Shown piece after piece: positions 51,922 through 64,000 of a DNA stretch of 64,000 nucleotides (within the stretch, counting starts at the first letter, position 1; each line of letters starts with the position of its first letter). The position numbers were made by a program, and so were the translations under genes. Under the pieces are notes generated by a model, which was not told where the DNA came from, searched no databases, and saw only the letters and a list, made by a program, of their open reading frames with translations. The stretch is from contig NZ_CP119546.1 of NCBI RefSeq assembly GCF_029277985.1, forward strand, positions 2,418,001-2,482,000. The letters are read 5' to 3'. The DNA comes from Providencia stuartii. GTDB lineage: Bacteria > Pseudomonadota > Gammaproteobacteria > Enterobacterales > Enterobacteriaceae.

Positions 51922-53694
51922 TTAGTCTTCCGCGTCTTTTGCAACGACTGAAATCGCCAATTCTGTCAATGCGTCAGGGTTGGCGTGACTTGGTGCATTC
52001 GTCATTAAACATGCCGCTGCCGTTGTTTTAGGGAAAGCGATAACATCGCGGATATTATCGGTACCGGTTAACAACATGACGAGACGGTCAAGACCAAATG
52101 CTAAACCTGCATGTGGTGGTGTACCATATTTTAATGCATCTAGCAGGAAGCCAAATTTTTCTGCTTGCTCTTCTTCATTAATACCCAGAATATTAAACAC
52201 GGTTTGTTGCATTTCACTGCGATGGATACGTACTGAACCGCCACCGACTTCGTAGCCATTGATGACCATATCATACGCGTTAGCAACCGCATCTTCTGGT
52301 TTCTTAGCCAGATCTTCTGGTGAATAATCACGTGGAGAAGTGAATGGATGGTGCATTGCCGTTAAACCACCTTCCCCATCATCTTCAAACATTGGGAAAT
52401 CAATAACCCATAGCGGCTTCCAGCTATTTAAATCTGTAATGGCAAAATCGCGTCCAACCTTCAGACGTAAAGCGCCCATTGAATCCGTCACGATATTTTT
52501 CGCGCCAGCACCGAATAAGAGGATATCACCGTCCGCCGCATCCGTAATATCAAGCAATTGATTAATGATTTCTTCATTTAAGAATTTAGCGACTGGGCTT
52601 TGAATCCCTTCTGCCCCTTTGGCGCGCTCATTAACCTTCATCCAGGCAAGTCCTTTAGCACCATAGATACCGACAAATTGACCATACTCGTCAATTTGTT
52701 TACGTGTCATGGCTGCTCCGCCTGGTACTTTTAATGCGACCACGCGGCCTTTCGGATCATTCGCGGGCTGTGCAAAAACAGCGAATTCAACATTTTTAAC
52801 GATATCGGCAACATCAACCAATTCCATTGGGTTACGCAGGTCTGGCTTGTCTGAACCATAACGACGCATTGCTTCTGCAAAAGTCATTATAGGGAAATCA
52901 CCTAAATCAACATTCTTCACGTCTTGCCATAATTGGCGGATCATGCGTTCCATGATTTCACGCACTTGTTCCGCCGTCATAAATGACGTTTCAACATCGA
53001 TCTGAGTAAATTCAGGTTGACGATCTGCACGCAAGTCTTCGTCACGGAAGCACTTCACGATCTGGTAATAACGGTCAAAACCCGACATCATCAGCAATTG
53101 TTTAAACAATTGTGGTGACTGCGGTAATGCATAAAACTTGCCTTTATGAACACGGCTTGGTACCAAGTAGTCACGAGCCCCTTCTGGGGTTGCTTTTGTG
53201 AGCATTGGTGTTTCAACATCAACAAACCCTTCTTCATCCATAAAACGGCGGACAAAACTGGTGATTTTAGCTCGGGTGCGTAGACGCTCTGACATCTCAG
53301 GACGGCGAAGGTCAAGGTAACGATACTTTAAGCGACGCTCTTCTGTATTCGTTTGATTACTATCCAGAGGTAATGGCTCTGATTTATTAAAGACATTAAG
53401 CTCTTCAGCAAAGATTTCAATTTCCCCTGTCGCCATATCTTTATTTTTTTGGTTATCTGGGCGAGCACGGACAGTCCCTGTAATCTGTATACAGAATTCA
53501 TTACGCAATTCCGAAGCTTTTTCAAAGAGGTCTTTGCGCTCTGGATCGAAAAAGACTTGAACGACCCCTTCACGGTCACGCATATCGATAAAAATCAAAC
53601 CACCTAAATCACGACGGCGGTTTACCCATCCACAAAGAGTGACTTTTTGGCCTTCATGGGCAATATTTAACTGCCCACAATAGTTAGTACGCAT
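51922..53694 (-). CDS. aspS: Aspartyl-tRNA synthetase
   Basis: 590 aa, equal to E. coli. N-terminal OB-fold anticodon domain [43 protein letters not shown]; class II motifs: motif 2 [18 protein letters not shown] and motif 3 [15 protein letters not shown]; the bacterial GAD insertion lies at about 290-420. It charges tRNA-Asp. It starts the aspS-nudB-yebC unit. Upstream is 580 bases without a supported gene. Confidence 0.98.
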   Translation of the reverse strand: MRTNYCGQLNIAHEGQKVTLCGWVNRRRDLGGLIFIDMRDREGVVQVFFDPERKDLFEKASELRNEFCIQITGTVRARPDNQKNKDMATGEIEIFAEELNVFNKSEPLPLDSNQTNTEERRLKYRYLDLRRPEMSERLRTRAKITSFVRRFMDEEGFVDVETPMLTKATPEGARDYLVPSRVHKGKFYALPQSPQLFKQLLMMSGFDRYYQIVKCFRDEDLRADRQPEFTQIDVETSFMTAEQVREIMERMIRQLWQDVKNVDLGDFPIMTFAEAMRRYGSDKPDLRNPMELVDVADIVKNVEFAVFAQPANDPKGRVVALKVPGGAAMTRKQIDEYGQFVGIYGAKGLAWMKVNERAKGAEGIQSPVAKFLNEEIINQLLDITDAADGDILLFGAGAKNIVTDSMGALRLKVGRDFAITDLNSWKPLWVIDFPMFEDDGEGGLTAMHHPFTSPRDYSPEDLAKKPEDAVANAYDMVINGYEVGGGSVRIHRSEMQQTVFNILGINEEEQAEKFGFLLDALKYGTPPHAGLAFGLDRLVMLLTGTDNIRDVIAFPKTTAAACLMTNAPSHANPDALTELAISVVAKDAED

Positions 53695-54277
53695 ACAATA
53701 TCCTTTTTACTCAGCTTGTTGTGCATTTGCTTGCTGCGGAAATTTGGCATTTTGCTGAACATTCAGAATGTCAAAAAAGGCAGACATTATACAGGAAATT
53801 CTGTTGCACAAACAGTTACGTATTAGGAGGCAATACCTAATATTTTTGTTTTTAATCATATTTGCATCGATTAAAAGGTCGCCAACATAACGTAACGAGT
53901 ACTGTACATTGATAGAGACAGAATTTATGACTGAGGGTAATTTTAAGTGACTCTGTCGGTGATGTACATATTCCAACTCGGGTTTATTTTCTCTTGATTG
54001 CTTAATAGACAGGCCATGCCCCCGCCAATATCTATTCATTGACTAGCCAATAAAGGACAAAACCATCAATATTCGCAATCTAGGCCACTTAATAACCAAA
54101 CGACGCATTGACTTGATGATGGCATATTGCATCAGTCATAAAGAAAATGTGATAAATAAAAAGATTCCACGCACCAATAAACTACCTGTTTCATTTCACA
54201 TTCATCGATTTCAGAATCATTACCGCTGTTATTTGTTATAATTACACTAATTTCAACTGTATGTATAAGGTTATTCG
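53695..54277. other. Intergenic region between aspS and the DUF4377 lipoprotein
   Basis: About 580 bases that must hold the divergent promoters of aspS and the lipoprotein gene. A 110-codon minus-strand frame (53707-54039) has biased, unlikely composition, covers the aspS promoter area and is not believed. No repeat or RNA gene was recognised. Confidence 0.5.
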
Positions 54278-54601
54278 ATGAAAAAATGTGTATTCGTTTC
54301 TTCACTCCTTTTTGTTCTTGTAGGCTGCCAAACAGTGAAAACTACTGATAACACTAAAACTTTTTATATCGATTCAACTCTCGCGGATTGTGTCGGCGTT
54401 GCTCCGATGAAATGTATGAAAATCAAACAGAACCAACAGGCTGATTGGGAACTGTTCTATGGCACTATCCAAGGATTTGACTACCAACCGGGTTATCAAT
54501 ATACCTTAAAAGTCAACCAATTTGATGTCGCCAACCCGCCAGCAGACGCGCCAAGCCTGCGTTATGAGTTGGTTGAAATCATCAACAAAACCAAAAAATA
54601 A
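54278..54601 (+). CDS. Small DUF4377-domain lipoprotein
   Basis: 107 aa. The signal peptide ends with lipobox VLVGC (Cys17). The remaining 90 residues fit the DUF4377 family: FYIDSTLADCVGVAPMKCMKIKQ, then DWELFYGTIQGFDYQPGYQYTLKV and a C-terminal LRYELVEIINK. Two Cys (in ADCVG and MKCMK) may form a disulfide. Members often accompany HslJ/META proteins in envelope stress settings; the function is unknown. ATG follows a weak site (AAGG, 13 bases). It stands alone on the + strand. Confidence 0.75.
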   Translation: MKKCVFVSSLLFVLVGCQTVKTTDNTKTFYIDSTLADCVGVAPMKCMKIKQNQQADWELFYGTIQGFDYQPGYQYTLKVNQFDVANPPADAPSLRYELVEIINKTKK

Positions 54602-54786
54602 GTTTATTGTATTTTAAATCCGACCATGAGGACTTTATCACTCAACCACCCCATGGTCATTCAAACACATTCCCCATTGTTTTCATTATATTTGGGTAAT
54701 ATTATTGGTTACCTTAAATGGCGTAAAACAACTGGCGCCTATACACAGCATAGTAAAAAACATTCAACAGAAGGTAATGGCTCACC

Positions 54787-55191
54787 GTGAACCATAAAAT
54801 TATCGATAAATTAGGTTTAATTACACTTTCTAACCGAAAAGTTGCCATGGTTCGTTCCCATAATAAAGAATTGTTTTACATTCCAGGTGGAAAACGTGAG
54901 CCAGATGAAAGTGATGAGCAGGCCTTGTGCCGTGAAATTAACGAAGAGTTAACCTTAACGTTAGAGAAGGACTCAATACGTTTTTATGGGGAGTTTATTG
55001 GCCCTGCTGATGGTAAACAAGAAGGTACGCAAGTGCGTATTCGTTGTTATTTTGCCAATTATGATGGGGTCGCTCAGCCTGCCGCGGAAATTGCAGAACT
55101 TGCTTGGTTTAATAGCTCAAATTTAGGCCATTGTTCCGCCACAGCCGCAAGGGTTGTTTCGCAACTACAACAAGACAACCTAATTGATTAA
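54787..55191 (+). CDS. NUDIX hydrolase
   Basis: 134 aa from a GTG at 54787; the nearby ATG at 54778 runs into a stop. GAAGG lies about 13 bases before the GTG, so the start is somewhat uncertain. The NUDIX box is complete: GGKREPDESDEQALCREINEELTL. Other landmarks are LITLSNRKVAMVRSHNKELFYIPGG and IAELAWFNSSNL. It should hydrolyse a nucleoside diphosphate linked to another moiety; the substrate is unknown and it is not NudB, which is present separately. It is absent from the equivalent place in E. coli. Confidence 0.85.
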   Translation: MNHKIIDKLGLITLSNRKVAMVRSHNKELFYIPGGKREPDESDEQALCREINEELTLTLEKDSIRFYGEFIGPADGKQEGTQVRIRCYFANYDGVAQPAAEIAELAWFNSSNLGHCSATAARVVSQLQQDNLID

Positions 55192-55346
55192 ATAACAACC
55201 TGAACGTGTTTGGGATTTGTGTAAACTTTGTTTGAATATTAATGATTAATAGTTTTACTATTAGTAAATTTTACTAGTTTCTATTAATATAATGCGTAGT
55301 TTTAATCAGTTAGTCAGTCAATTTGATTAAGCAATGGAGTGAATAA

Positions 55347-55745
55347 ATGGTCAGCTCTCTGTATGCTGTACTGGGCGCTTTGTTACTACTTAAGCTATCG
55401 TTAAATGTTGTAAAGCTCAGAAATCAATACCGTGTATCTTATGGTGACGGGGGTTTTTATGAGTTACAGACTGCGATCCGCGTTCATGGTAACGCAATTG
55501 AATATATTCCTATCGCTTTAATTTTGCTACTGTTTATGGAAATGAACGGTGCACAAGTTTGGATGATCCACCTTTGTGGACTAATTCTGATTGCAGGACG
55601 AGTCCTACATTCTTATGGTTTGAAAAATCATGACGGCTCTTATCGTCGTTCAGGTATGGCGGCAACGTATATCGCAATGACGTTAATGGTTATCGCCAAT
55701 ATTTACTACCTACCTTGGATCCAAATTTTTTCTTTCAATCTTTAG
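55347..55745 (+). CDS. yecN: MAPEG-family membrane protein YecN
   Basis: 132 aa (E. coli YecN 131). Four membrane helices; the MAPEG landmarks are LSLNVVKLRNQYRVSYGDGG, the internal RVHGNAIEYIPIALILL (the ExxP-like E-Y-I-P pattern) and HSYGLKN. MAPEG proteins include glutathione S-transferases and peroxidases of membranes; the role of YecN is unknown. ATG 55347 follows GGAG. It lies directly upstream of cmoA as in E. coli, 133 bases apart. Confidence 0.92.
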   Translation: MVSSLYAVLGALLLLKLSLNVVKLRNQYRVSYGDGGFYELQTAIRVHGNAIEYIPIALILLLFMEMNGAQVWMIHLCGLILIAGRVLHSYGLKNHDGSYRRSGMAATYIAMTLMVIANIYYLPWIQIFSFNL

Positions 55746-55812
55746 TTATTATTATCAATGCGGCACTGTGAACGAGTGTCGTAAAACTTTTATTGCACTT
55801 TTGACCGATTGA

Positions 55813-57602
<1,790 letters not shown>

Positions 57603-57609
57603 AATCATA

Positions 57610-57645
57610 GAATAAGGGTGGCTAATGCCACGCTTATTCTTTTCC
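57610..57645 (+). terminator. Terminator after cmoAB
   Basis: GAATAAGGGTGGC (57611-57623) pairs with GCCACGCTTATTC (57628-57640) with one mismatch around TAAT, followed by TTTT. Confidence 0.85.
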
Positions 57646-57827
57646 CAGCGATTATTCATCATTTTAAATCTGTCGTTATTAATACTAATTTAAATACTTA
57701 GGTCATAATAGATTAACCAAACTGTATAAACATTTTATTTCCTCAAAGCTTATCGATATAATAATATTTATATCAATATGAAATAAAATTTAATTATTGT
57801 TAATTACAGACTTATTTGGATATTCTT

Positions 57828-58634
57828 ATGAAGCCTTCCCTTATTTTTATCGTTCCTTTCTCTTTTCTTTTACTCGCTTGCTCTCCTCCAGAAAATAGAA
57901 TTCATACCGCAATAAAAAAAGAGATTGCCACATATTACCCTGACCCTGATTCAATACAATATAAAGATATTGTTGTTCATCGAAATGCCAATGAAGCTAT
58001 CGTTTGTGGTGAATTTAATGCAAAGAACAATCAAAATGAGTTGATGGGGTTTAAACCATTTGTCAGTGAAATTTATATTGGTGACAATATAGAGATCAAC
58101 TCTATTCGCGTTGGTAATCGTATTCGCAAAGAGAGTTTTCCTGCCTTAGTTTGTCAGCATGGCAGCTATGATGAAGGTGTTAAAGCACAGAATCGGCAAA
58201 ATAAAGCGTTTTTAGATAATATGAATGGGTTAGCTCAGATAGAAAGCTATATTGACGATTCATCCGTCGGCAATCGTGTAAGGTCTTACCTTATTAATAG
58301 AGCAAAAGAGATCTACGAGAATGAATTAAGCCCCGAAACACTCAAGGTCGTGGACTCCACTGAAGGTCGTTTGGTCACTGTTGTTGCCTATAAAAAAGGT
58401 GATGATGTCTACTTTGCTTCTATACTCAACCAAGAGATCTATGAGTTAGAACCAATAAAAAATTCCGTCGTAAAATATATTCATGGGGCTGAAAAAGATA
58501 AGAACCTCGTTGTGTTAGGAAATTATACGACGGAAGATAATGGTGAAAAAGTCTCTGAACTGCTCCTATTAGCCGTAGAGATCCTAGAAAATGGTGTATC
58601 ATATGCAAATGCCGTTTTCCCAGCCAAGTCTTAA
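57828..58634 (+). CDS. Uncharacterised lipoprotein
   Basis: Start ATG 57828 (268 aa); the frame also opens at a TTG at 57816. A signal peptide ends with lipobox LLLAC (Cys near residue 18). No family is recognised. The early mature part (about residues 22-110) includes YPDPDSIQYKDIVVHRNANEAIVCGEFNAKN, which resembles the pattern in phage- and enteric-encoded lipoproteins that begin with a 'DPxSxxYxD' stretch around a conserved Cys. The rest is charged and helical or mixed. The encoding DNA is AT-rich. It is a single gene between cmoB and cutC, at a place where E. coli has none, so it is a likely local gain. Confidence 0.7.
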   Translation: MKPSLIFIVPFSFLLLACSPPENRIHTAIKKEIATYYPDPDSIQYKDIVVHRNANEAIVCGEFNAKNNQNELMGFKPFVSEIYIGDNIEINSIRVGNRIRKESFPALVCQHGSYDEGVKAQNRQNKAFLDNMNGLAQIESYIDDSSVGNRVRSYLINRAKEIYENELSPETLKVVDSTEGRLVTVVAYKKGDDVYFASILNQEIYELEPIKNSVVKYIHGAEKDKNLVVLGNYTTEDNGEKVSELLLLAVEILENGVSYANAVFPAKS

Positions 58635-58983
58635 TTAAACGTCATTTAATTGGGCACATTATTTTTTATAATTGCCCAATCAATTTAAGTGTATTTATCG
58701 CATAAAGAAGGTTATCTTATACGCCATTACGTCTATTTTATCGATACAACCAATCATATTATTGACGCCTTTAAAGAGTGAAATTATTGTCGTCGAGTTG
58801 ATACCTTCTTATTATCGCCCTACTCTTTATTTCTAGAGCAATATTATCTCTAATGGGCTTGGTATATTATTTATCGTGAAAAGAATACATTCGATGATAT
58901 ATTGTTAATATTGATTAACTGACCAAAAAAAGAGAGATAAATATCCCTCTTTTTTATCGTTCTATTGTTGAATAACGTCGCCG
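58635..58983. terminator. Region between the lipoprotein gene and cutC with two hairpins
   Basis: ATTGGGCA (58649-58656) pairs with TGCCCAAT (58673-58680) just after the lipoprotein stop. Farther on, AAAAAAGAG pairs with CTCTTTTTT (about 58924-58955), bidirectional in form and probably the cutC terminator. No gene was seen. Confidence 0.5.
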
Positions 58984-59745
58984 CTATGCCGAAATTTTTT
59001 CAGTAATCGAAATAAAATCTTTCATTGCCTCAACTGTTGGCCCATCAACACAGTAATGTGTAAACTCATCATTTTCACTGTTTGATGCCATCGTCACACC
59101 AACTTTACGGTAGTTCATGCTTGAGGGAACTGATTTACCCGCTGAGCTGTGCACTTCCGTCAAACCGATTTCCATAAACTTACTTAAATTGGCTAATCGT
59201 ACCCCAGCGCCAGCCATAATGATTGGGCCATTGATTTCTCGGCTTTTTTCGTTTAGCTCTTTCAGTAATGGTAAACCTAACTCTGCATTTTGTTGTTGTC
59301 CAGAGGTCAGGATCCGAGCCACACCTAAGTTTTTTAACTGCTCAAGGGCAAGCAATGGATTAATACACATATCAAAGGCACGGTGAAAAGTAATATGCAT
59401 TCCTTGTGCTATTTCCATCAATATATGCATACGATCAATATCAATACGCCCTTCGGTATCAAGGATACCGATGACAGCACCAGGAAAGCCCATTTCTTTT
59501 ACCATAATCAAATCATCTCTGATCACATCAAATTCATTTGTGTCATAGCAAAAATCACCGCCGCGAGGGCGAATTATTGGGTGAACGGGAATATGCAGTT
59601 TTTCGTTTGCTAACTTTAAATACCCATAACTCGGTGTTAGGCCACCATCAGCTGCACCAGAACATAATTCAATGCGATCAGCGCCATATTCTTGGGCGAC
59701 TTGAGCGCATTCAATACCAAAACAGCAAATCTCCAGCTTTGCCAT
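58984..59745 (-). CDS. cutC: CutC family protein
   Basis: Start ATG 59745 ([14 protein letters not shown]; 253 aa, E. coli 248) follows GGAGG directly; the frame from 59769 adds eight residues without a site. TIM-barrel CutC family: [56 protein letters not shown] and the C-terminal [11 protein letters not shown]. It was first tied to copper homeostasis in E. coli, though that link has been questioned. It is cytoplasmic. It lies in the cutC-yecM-argS neighbourhood as in E. coli. Confidence 0.95.
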   Translation of the reverse strand: MAKLEICCFGIECAQVAQEYGADRIELCSGAADGGLTPSYGYLKLANEKLHIPVHPIIRPRGGDFCYDTNEFDVIRDDLIMVKEMGFPGAVIGILDTEGRIDIDRMHILMEIAQGMHITFHRAFDMCINPLLALEQLKNLGVARILTSGQQQNAELGLPLLKELNEKSREINGPIIMAGAGVRLANLSKFMEIGLTEVHSSAGKSVPSSMNYRKVGVTMASNSENDEFTHYCVDGPTVEAMKDFISITEKISA

Positions 59746-59924
59746 GACCACCTCCAAATATAGAATCAAACTCTGACGTTAAAACTTAATTCATCAACTT
59801 AATATGAGCCTGTTATTCGTTAACATTTAGCTAATAATGCCATTAATTTCTGAGCGTTATCGGATAGATATCACACCATGAACAGTTTTTTCCGAATTAT
59901 TAGTCATAACGTTAATTGCATCAC

Positions 59925-60479
59925 TTATTTTTCGCTTTCTATCACCTGTTTTAGCGTGTAAGGGTGATATTTTACCGTTATCTCCCCATTAGTGACTGCT
60001 AATGTTGGATTTGGCAAGCTTTCACTCTGCCCTTTAGGCTGGCTCATTTTCACGCTATAACCTTCTGGTAGCGGTTGAGGTAACAGGTCAAGCGCCGCAC
60101 TTTCTAACTGTTCAGGCGCGACGTTCATCACCAGCTCAATATGTTCCCATGATTCTTGGGCATACCTTTTATCTTTTGGAAAAGGGAGTTCAACGACAGA
60201 GACTTCCTGAGCTGCAATCACTAAAGGTCTATTAAGCTCAAATAAACAAATAGGACGTCCGTTGATTTCATTTTCAGATAAAAGCTGAGCGCATTTTAAT
60301 AGGCCTTTTTGCCAACGTTGTGCTGTCTCAATATGATGGCAACGAACAGAAATGTGGTCAATCTGATAATCAGTGAGTGAAAGAGATAACTCTGCCGCCA
60401 CCTTCGCTAATTTTTGCTCAAACTCAGGTAATGCATTCCACAAATCATGCAACTCAAGCACTTCAACAAATTCAGTCAT
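59925..60479 (-). CDS. yecM: YecM family protein (vicinal-oxygen-chelate fold)
   Basis: 184 aa (E. coli YecM 188). Characteristic stretches are ITDYQIDHISVRCHH-like (here LTDYQIDHISVRCHHIETAQRW), INGRPICLFELNRPL, and ESWEHIELVMN with a His/Glu pair that could bind metal. The E. coli structure has a VOC-type fold related to isomerases and dioxygenases; the substrate is unknown. It is divergent from argS across about 230 bases, as in E. coli. Confidence 0.93.
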   Translation of the reverse strand: MTEFVEVLELHDLWNALPEFEQKLAKVAAELSLSLTDYQIDHISVRCHHIETAQRWQKGLLKCAQLLSENEINGRPICLFELNRPLVIAAQEVSVVELPFPKDKRYAQESWEHIELVMNVAPEQLESAALDLLPQPLPEGYSVKMSQPKGQSESLPNPTLAVTNGEITVKYHPYTLKQVIESEK

Positions 60480-60707
60480 TCAACATACTCTTTTTCATAC
60501 ATTAATATTTCGTGTGTTAAATCACTCGTCGTGGGTATCCTCATTCAAATTGAAGAATGATCAGCAGACAGTGAATAAAACGGCTTGACTGTAGCACGAC
60601 TCCTCAAAAATATGGTATAAAACCTGCCGAATTTTCTCTTCTTTCTTTTAGTTCTGCGCGTGTAATGGCACAATGCGCTAACTATGTTCGTTATTTAAGG
60701 TAATCCG

Positions 60708-62438
60708 GTGAATATTCAGGCTATTCTTTCAGATAAAATCAGTGCTGCAATGCAGGCAGCGGGAGCCCCAGAAGGCAGTGATGCACTTGTGCGTCAATCA
60801 GCAAAAGCCCAATTTGGTGACTATCAAGCAAATGGTGTCATGGGCGCAGCGAAAAAAATGGGCATCAATCCCCGACAACTGGCCGAGCAAGTTGTCAGCC
60901 ATTTAGATCTTGAAGGTATTGCAAGCAAAATAGACATTGCTGGGCCGGGTTTCATCAATATCTTTCTTGAGCCAAACTGGATCACGACCCAAGCTGAACA
61001 CGCATTGAGCAGTGACCACCTTGGCTTATCACCCGTGAAATCTGAAACGATAGTTATCGACTACTCTGCCCCGAACGTCGCTAAACAAATGCACGTGGGC
61101 CATTTACGTTCAACGATTATCGGTGATGCTGCTGCCCGTACCTTAGAGTTTTTAGGTCATAAAGTGATCCGCGCTAACCACGTAGGTGACTGGGGTACCC
61201 AATTTGGTATGCTCATTGCTTATCTTGAAAAGATGCAAAATGAAAATGCCAGTGACATGGCACTGGCTGATCTCGAAGAGTTTTACCGCGAAGCGAAACA
61301 GCATTATGACTCAGATGAGGCTTTTGCCGAACGTGCGCGCGGTTATGTGGTGAAACTGCAATCAGGTGATGAGTATTGCCGCAAAATGTGGCGTAAATTG
61401 GTTGATATCACCATGCAACAAAATCAGCAAACCTATCATCGCCTCAATGTTACTTTGACTGAAGATGATGTGATGGGTGAAAGTCTCTATAACGATATGT
61501 TGCCAGGGATTGTTGCGGATCTTAAAGCCAAAGGCTTAGCGGTTGAAAGCGAAGGAGCCACCGTCGTTTACCTTGATGAATTTAAAAACAAGGAAGGCGA
61601 ACCAATGGGTGTCATCATCCAGAAAAAAGACGGCGGTTTTTTATATACAACAACCGATATTGCTTGTGCTAAATATCGCCACGAGGTTCTGCATGCAGAT
61701 CGTGCTCTTTACTATATTGACTCACGTCAGCATCAACACTTGATGCAAGCTTGGACCATTGTTCGTAAAGCTGGCTATATTCCTGAGTCTATGTCACTTG
61801 AACACCATATGTTCGGGATGATGTTAGGTAAAGATGGCAAACCTTTCAAAACACGTTCTGGTGGCACCGTTCGCCTTTCTGATTTATTAGATGAAGCGAT
61901 CGAACGCGCGCAAATTCTAATCCGTGCTAAAAATCCTGATATGCCCGAAGATGAGCTTAATAATGTTGCTAATGTTGTTGGTATTGGTGCCGTTAAATAT
62001 GCGGATCTATCAAAAAGCCGTACAACAGACTACATTTTTGATTGGGATAACATGCTCGCTTTCGAGGGAAATACCGCGCCATATATGCAATATGCCTACA
62101 CCCGTGTCGCCTCAATCTTCAAAAAAGCCAACATCACACAAGCTGATCTGACTCAGCCAATGGCGTTACAAGATCCTCGTGAACTCGCACTTGCTACTCG
62201 TCTCATGCAGTTTGAAGAAACAATATTGATGGTAGCACGTGATGGTACGCCTCATGTCATGTGTGCTTATCTGTATGATTTAGCAGGTCTGTTCTCTAGT
62301 TTCTACGAGCACTGCCCTATTTTAACTGCTGAAAACGATGCACAACGTCAAAGCCGTTTAAAACTCGCACTATTAACTCAAAAAACCTTGAAAGCGGGCT
62401 TAGATACATTAGGCATCGAAACTGTCGAACGCATGTAA
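60708..62438 (+). CDS. argS: Arginyl-tRNA synthetase
   Basis: 576 aa from GTG 60708 after TTAAGG (E. coli 577 aa). N-terminal Add1 domain, then the class I motif HVGH in [25 protein letters not shown]. The KMSKS equivalent is the degenerate stretch in [24 protein letters not shown]. The C-terminal anticodon-binding domain ends [12 protein letters not shown]. It charges tRNA-Arg and needs the tRNA for activation, as known for the family. A perfect-palindrome terminator follows. Confidence 0.98.
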   Translation: MNIQAILSDKISAAMQAAGAPEGSDALVRQSAKAQFGDYQANGVMGAAKKMGINPRQLAEQVVSHLDLEGIASKIDIAGPGFINIFLEPNWITTQAEHALSSDHLGLSPVKSETIVIDYSAPNVAKQMHVGHLRSTIIGDAAARTLEFLGHKVIRANHVGDWGTQFGMLIAYLEKMQNENASDMALADLEEFYREAKQHYDSDEAFAERARGYVVKLQSGDEYCRKMWRKLVDITMQQNQQTYHRLNVTLTEDDVMGESLYNDMLPGIVADLKAKGLAVESEGATVVYLDEFKNKEGEPMGVIIQKKDGGFLYTTTDIACAKYRHEVLHADRALYYIDSRQHQHLMQAWTIVRKAGYIPESMSLEHHMFGMMLGKDGKPFKTRSGGTVRLSDLLDEAIERAQILIRAKNPDMPEDELNNVANVVGIGAVKYADLSKSRTTDYIFDWDNMLAFEGNTAPYMQYAYTRVASIFKKANITQADLTQPMALQDPRELALATRLMQFEETILMVARDGTPHVMCAYLYDLAGLFSSFYEHCPILTAENDAQRQSRLKLALLTQKTLKAGLDTLGIETVERM

Positions 62439-62455
62439 TATACCGCTTGACCATC

Positions 62456-62484
62456 AACCCATATCCTAGGATATGGGTTTTTTA
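62456..62484 (+). terminator. Terminator after argS
   Basis: AACCCATATCCTAGGATATG continues to GGTT as a 24-base perfect palindrome, then a run of T. Classic intrinsic terminator. Confidence 0.9.
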
Positions 62485-62500
62485 TAGGTATCTTAATAAT

Positions 62501-62531
62501 AAAAAACGCGCCCAAAACAGCGCGTTTTTTA
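62501..62531. terminator. Terminator after murJ (bidirectional form)
   Basis: AAAAAACGCGC (62501-62511) pairs with GCGCGTTTTTT (62520-62530). On the minus strand it follows the murJ stop by about 20 bases and ends in a T-run. Confidence 0.88.
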
Positions 62532-62552
62532 TATATGAATCAACAAATAATA

Positions 62553-64000
62553 TTAAATGCTGTGCTTTTTAAAATCCCTTGGGCGGAAGCCTAAAGCAAA
62601 CAGAGCCGCAAAATAACTCCCCGCACCGATAATCACGACAAACATTAAACGCAACATGCGCATGGCCATATTCCCGTCTTGCCATTCTGGCATAAACTGC
62701 AATACACCAAACAGAACCGCTGCCATGACAATAAGTGCGACGATGAGTTTAAAAATAAAGACTTTCCAACCTGCAAGTGGTTTGAAAATTTCTTGTTTGC
62801 GTAACTGCCAATACAGAACCCCAGCATTAAAACAGGCCGCCAAACCAATTGACAGCGCTAAACCTGCATGCTTCATTGGCCCAATAAAGGCTAAATTCAT
62901 TAATTGCGTTAAGATTAACGTAACAATAGCGATTTTAACTGGCGTTCTAATATCCTGACGAGAATAAAAACCCGGTGCTAAAATTTTCACTAAAATCATG
63001 CCGGTAAGCCCTACACAATATGCCATCAATGCATATTGTGTCATCAACGAGTCATGCGCCGTAAACTTATCATATTGGAATAAGGACACGGTTAATGCTT
63101 CTGACAAAATAGCTAATCCAATGGCGCAAGGTAAGGCTAACAATAAGCAAAGGCGTAGCCCCCAGTCCATTAAATGACGGTATTCTTGATGATTGCCACT
63201 CGTAAAACTTTTTGATAGTGATGGCAATAAAATAGTCCCTAACGCAACCCCAAGAACACCGGAAGGTAATTCCATCAACCTATCGGCGTAATACATCCAA
63301 GATACGGAACCTGACTGCAAGAATGATGCGAAGATCGTATTGATAATCAAAGAAATTTGACTGACCGACACCCCAATAATAGCTGGCCCCATCATTTTCA
63401 TCACTCGCCAAACCCCACTATCACGAAAAGAGATCCGCGGGAGGACAAGCATACCGATTTTTTTCAAATGAGGGAGCTGATAGACCAGCTGTAAAACCCC
63501 TCCCACAATAACCGCCCAAGCCAATGACATCACTGGCGGATCAAAATAAGGGGCAGCAAATGCAGCAAAGAAAATCATACTCACGTTCAGAAGGGTCGGG
63601 GCAAACGCGGGGACCGAGAAGCGGTTCCAAGTGTTCAATATTGCCCCTGCCAGTGATGCTAATGAGATCAAGAAAATATAGGGGAAAGTAACACGTAAGA
63701 GATCGGTGGTTAACGCAAATTTATCGGCATCTGTGGTAAAACCGGGTGCAGTGACATAGATTATCCATGGTGCGGCGATCATCCCAAGGACAGTCACAAT
63801 GGCTAAAGCCAATGTCAGCATTCCAGAAATATAAGCAACAAAAGTACGGGTTGCTTCATCGCCTTGTTGATTCTTATATTCCGCTAATACTGGCACAAAT
63901 GCTTGTGAAAATGCGCCCTCGGCAAAAATTCGGCGCAACAGATTGGGCAGTTTGAATGCAACAAAAAAAGCATCTGCCGCGGCTCCAGCCCCAAATACTC
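62553..64000 (-). CDS. murJ: Lipid II flippase MurJ, N-terminus outside the window
   Basis: The frame is open to base 64000 (482 codons), reading [41 protein letters not shown] at the window edge; the E. coli protein has 511 aa, so only about 30 residues are missing. The ATG at 63938 is internal, not the start. MATE/MVF-type transporter with 14 membrane helices; landmarks [46 protein letters not shown] and [17 protein letters not shown] are intact. It flips lipid II across the inner membrane for peptidoglycan synthesis. The closing terminator is at 62501. Confidence 0.97.
   Translation of the reverse strand, partial: VFGAGAAADAFFVAFKLPNLLRRIFAEGAFSQAFVPVLAEYKNQQGDEATRTFVAYISGMLTLALAIVTVLGMIAAPWIIYVTAPGFTTDADKFALTTDLLRVTFPYIFLISLASLAGAILNTWNRFSVPAFAPTLLNVSMIFFAAFAAPYFDPPVMSLAWAVIVGGVLQLVYQLPHLKKIGMLVLPRISFRDSGVWRVMKMMGPAIIGVSVSQISLIINTIFASFLQSGSVSWMYYADRLMELPSGVLGVALGTILLPSLSKSFTSGNHQEYRHLMDWGLRLCLLLALPCAIGLAILSEALTVSLFQYDKFTAHDSLMTQYALMAYCVGLTGMILVKILAPGFYSRQDIRTPVKIAIVTLILTQLMNLAFIGPMKHAGLALSIGLAACFNAGVLYWQLRKQEIFKPLAGWKVFIFKLIVALIVMAAVLFGVLQFMPEWQDGNMAMRMLRLMFVVIIGAGSYFAALFALGFRPRDFKKHSI

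Noticed and set aside
53707..54039. 110-codon minus-strand frame upstream of aspS
   Set aside because: Odd composition, no ribosome-binding site or family, and it covers the region where the aspS promoter must be.

Overview
The window looks like a chromosomal segment of a low-GC enteric bacterium of the Morganellaceae, most likely Providencia. Two things point there: most proteins are close relatives of Escherichia coli K-12 proteins and keep E. coli-like local gene order (ycgN/M/L, minCDE, rnd-fadD-yeaY-tsaB-yoaA-yoaB, zwf-hexR-pykA, lpxM-mepM-znuACB-ruvBAC-yebC-nudB-aspS, yecN-cmoAB-cutC-yecM-argS), and the DNA is AT-rich with a complete type 3 (MR/K) fimbrial operon, a known trait of Providencia. 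The genus is an inference; no rRNA or other marker is present.

Layout: 1-4259 holds the start of ydbH (cut by the window edge), ldhA, hslJ and grxB. 4260-13488 is an accessory block: a gene-free AT-rich stretch, an MrpJ-like XRE regulator, the convergent operon mrkABCDF, then about 1.5 kb of gene-poor DNA ending in a small DNA-binding relic. 13489-20090 carries an FUSC membrane protein, an aldo/keto reductase, ycgN-ycgM-mltB-like-ycgL and the divergent minCDE operon. 20701-28080 is rnd, fadD, a Slp lipoprotein, tsaB, the YoaA helicase and a RidA-like protein. 28153-35075 has the spermidine exporter mdtJI, pdxK, zwf, hexR and pykA. 35255-41760 is a second accessory block between pykA and lpxM: a DUF7832-type protein, a four-gene chaperone-usher operon and a LysR regulator. 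42933-53694 contains lpxM, mepM, znuA/znuCB, ruvB-ruvA-ruvC, yebC, nudB and aspS. 54278-64000 has a DUF4377 lipoprotein, a NUDIX hydrolase, yecN, cmoAB, an unrecognised lipoprotein, cutC, yecM, argS and murJ (cut by the window edge).

Several operators can be read directly: a Zur box between znuA and znuCB, a FadR site upstream of a TTG-started fadD, a LexA (SOS) box upstream of ruvA, and a HexR-type palindrome upstream of zwf. Both fimbrial operons carry a strong hairpin just after the major-subunit gene, which would make subunit mRNA more abundant than chaperone/usher mRNA.

I did not find an obviously new multi-gene system. The least explained parts are the two fimbria-linked gene deserts (4260-5491 and 11443-13015), a hairpin cluster at 15360-15540, mini-ORFs in the mdtJ leader and in the 4.8-kb region, and a degenerate ERIC-like element between ruvC and yebC. 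No tRNA, rRNA, CRISPR array, prophage or intact insertion sequence was seen.
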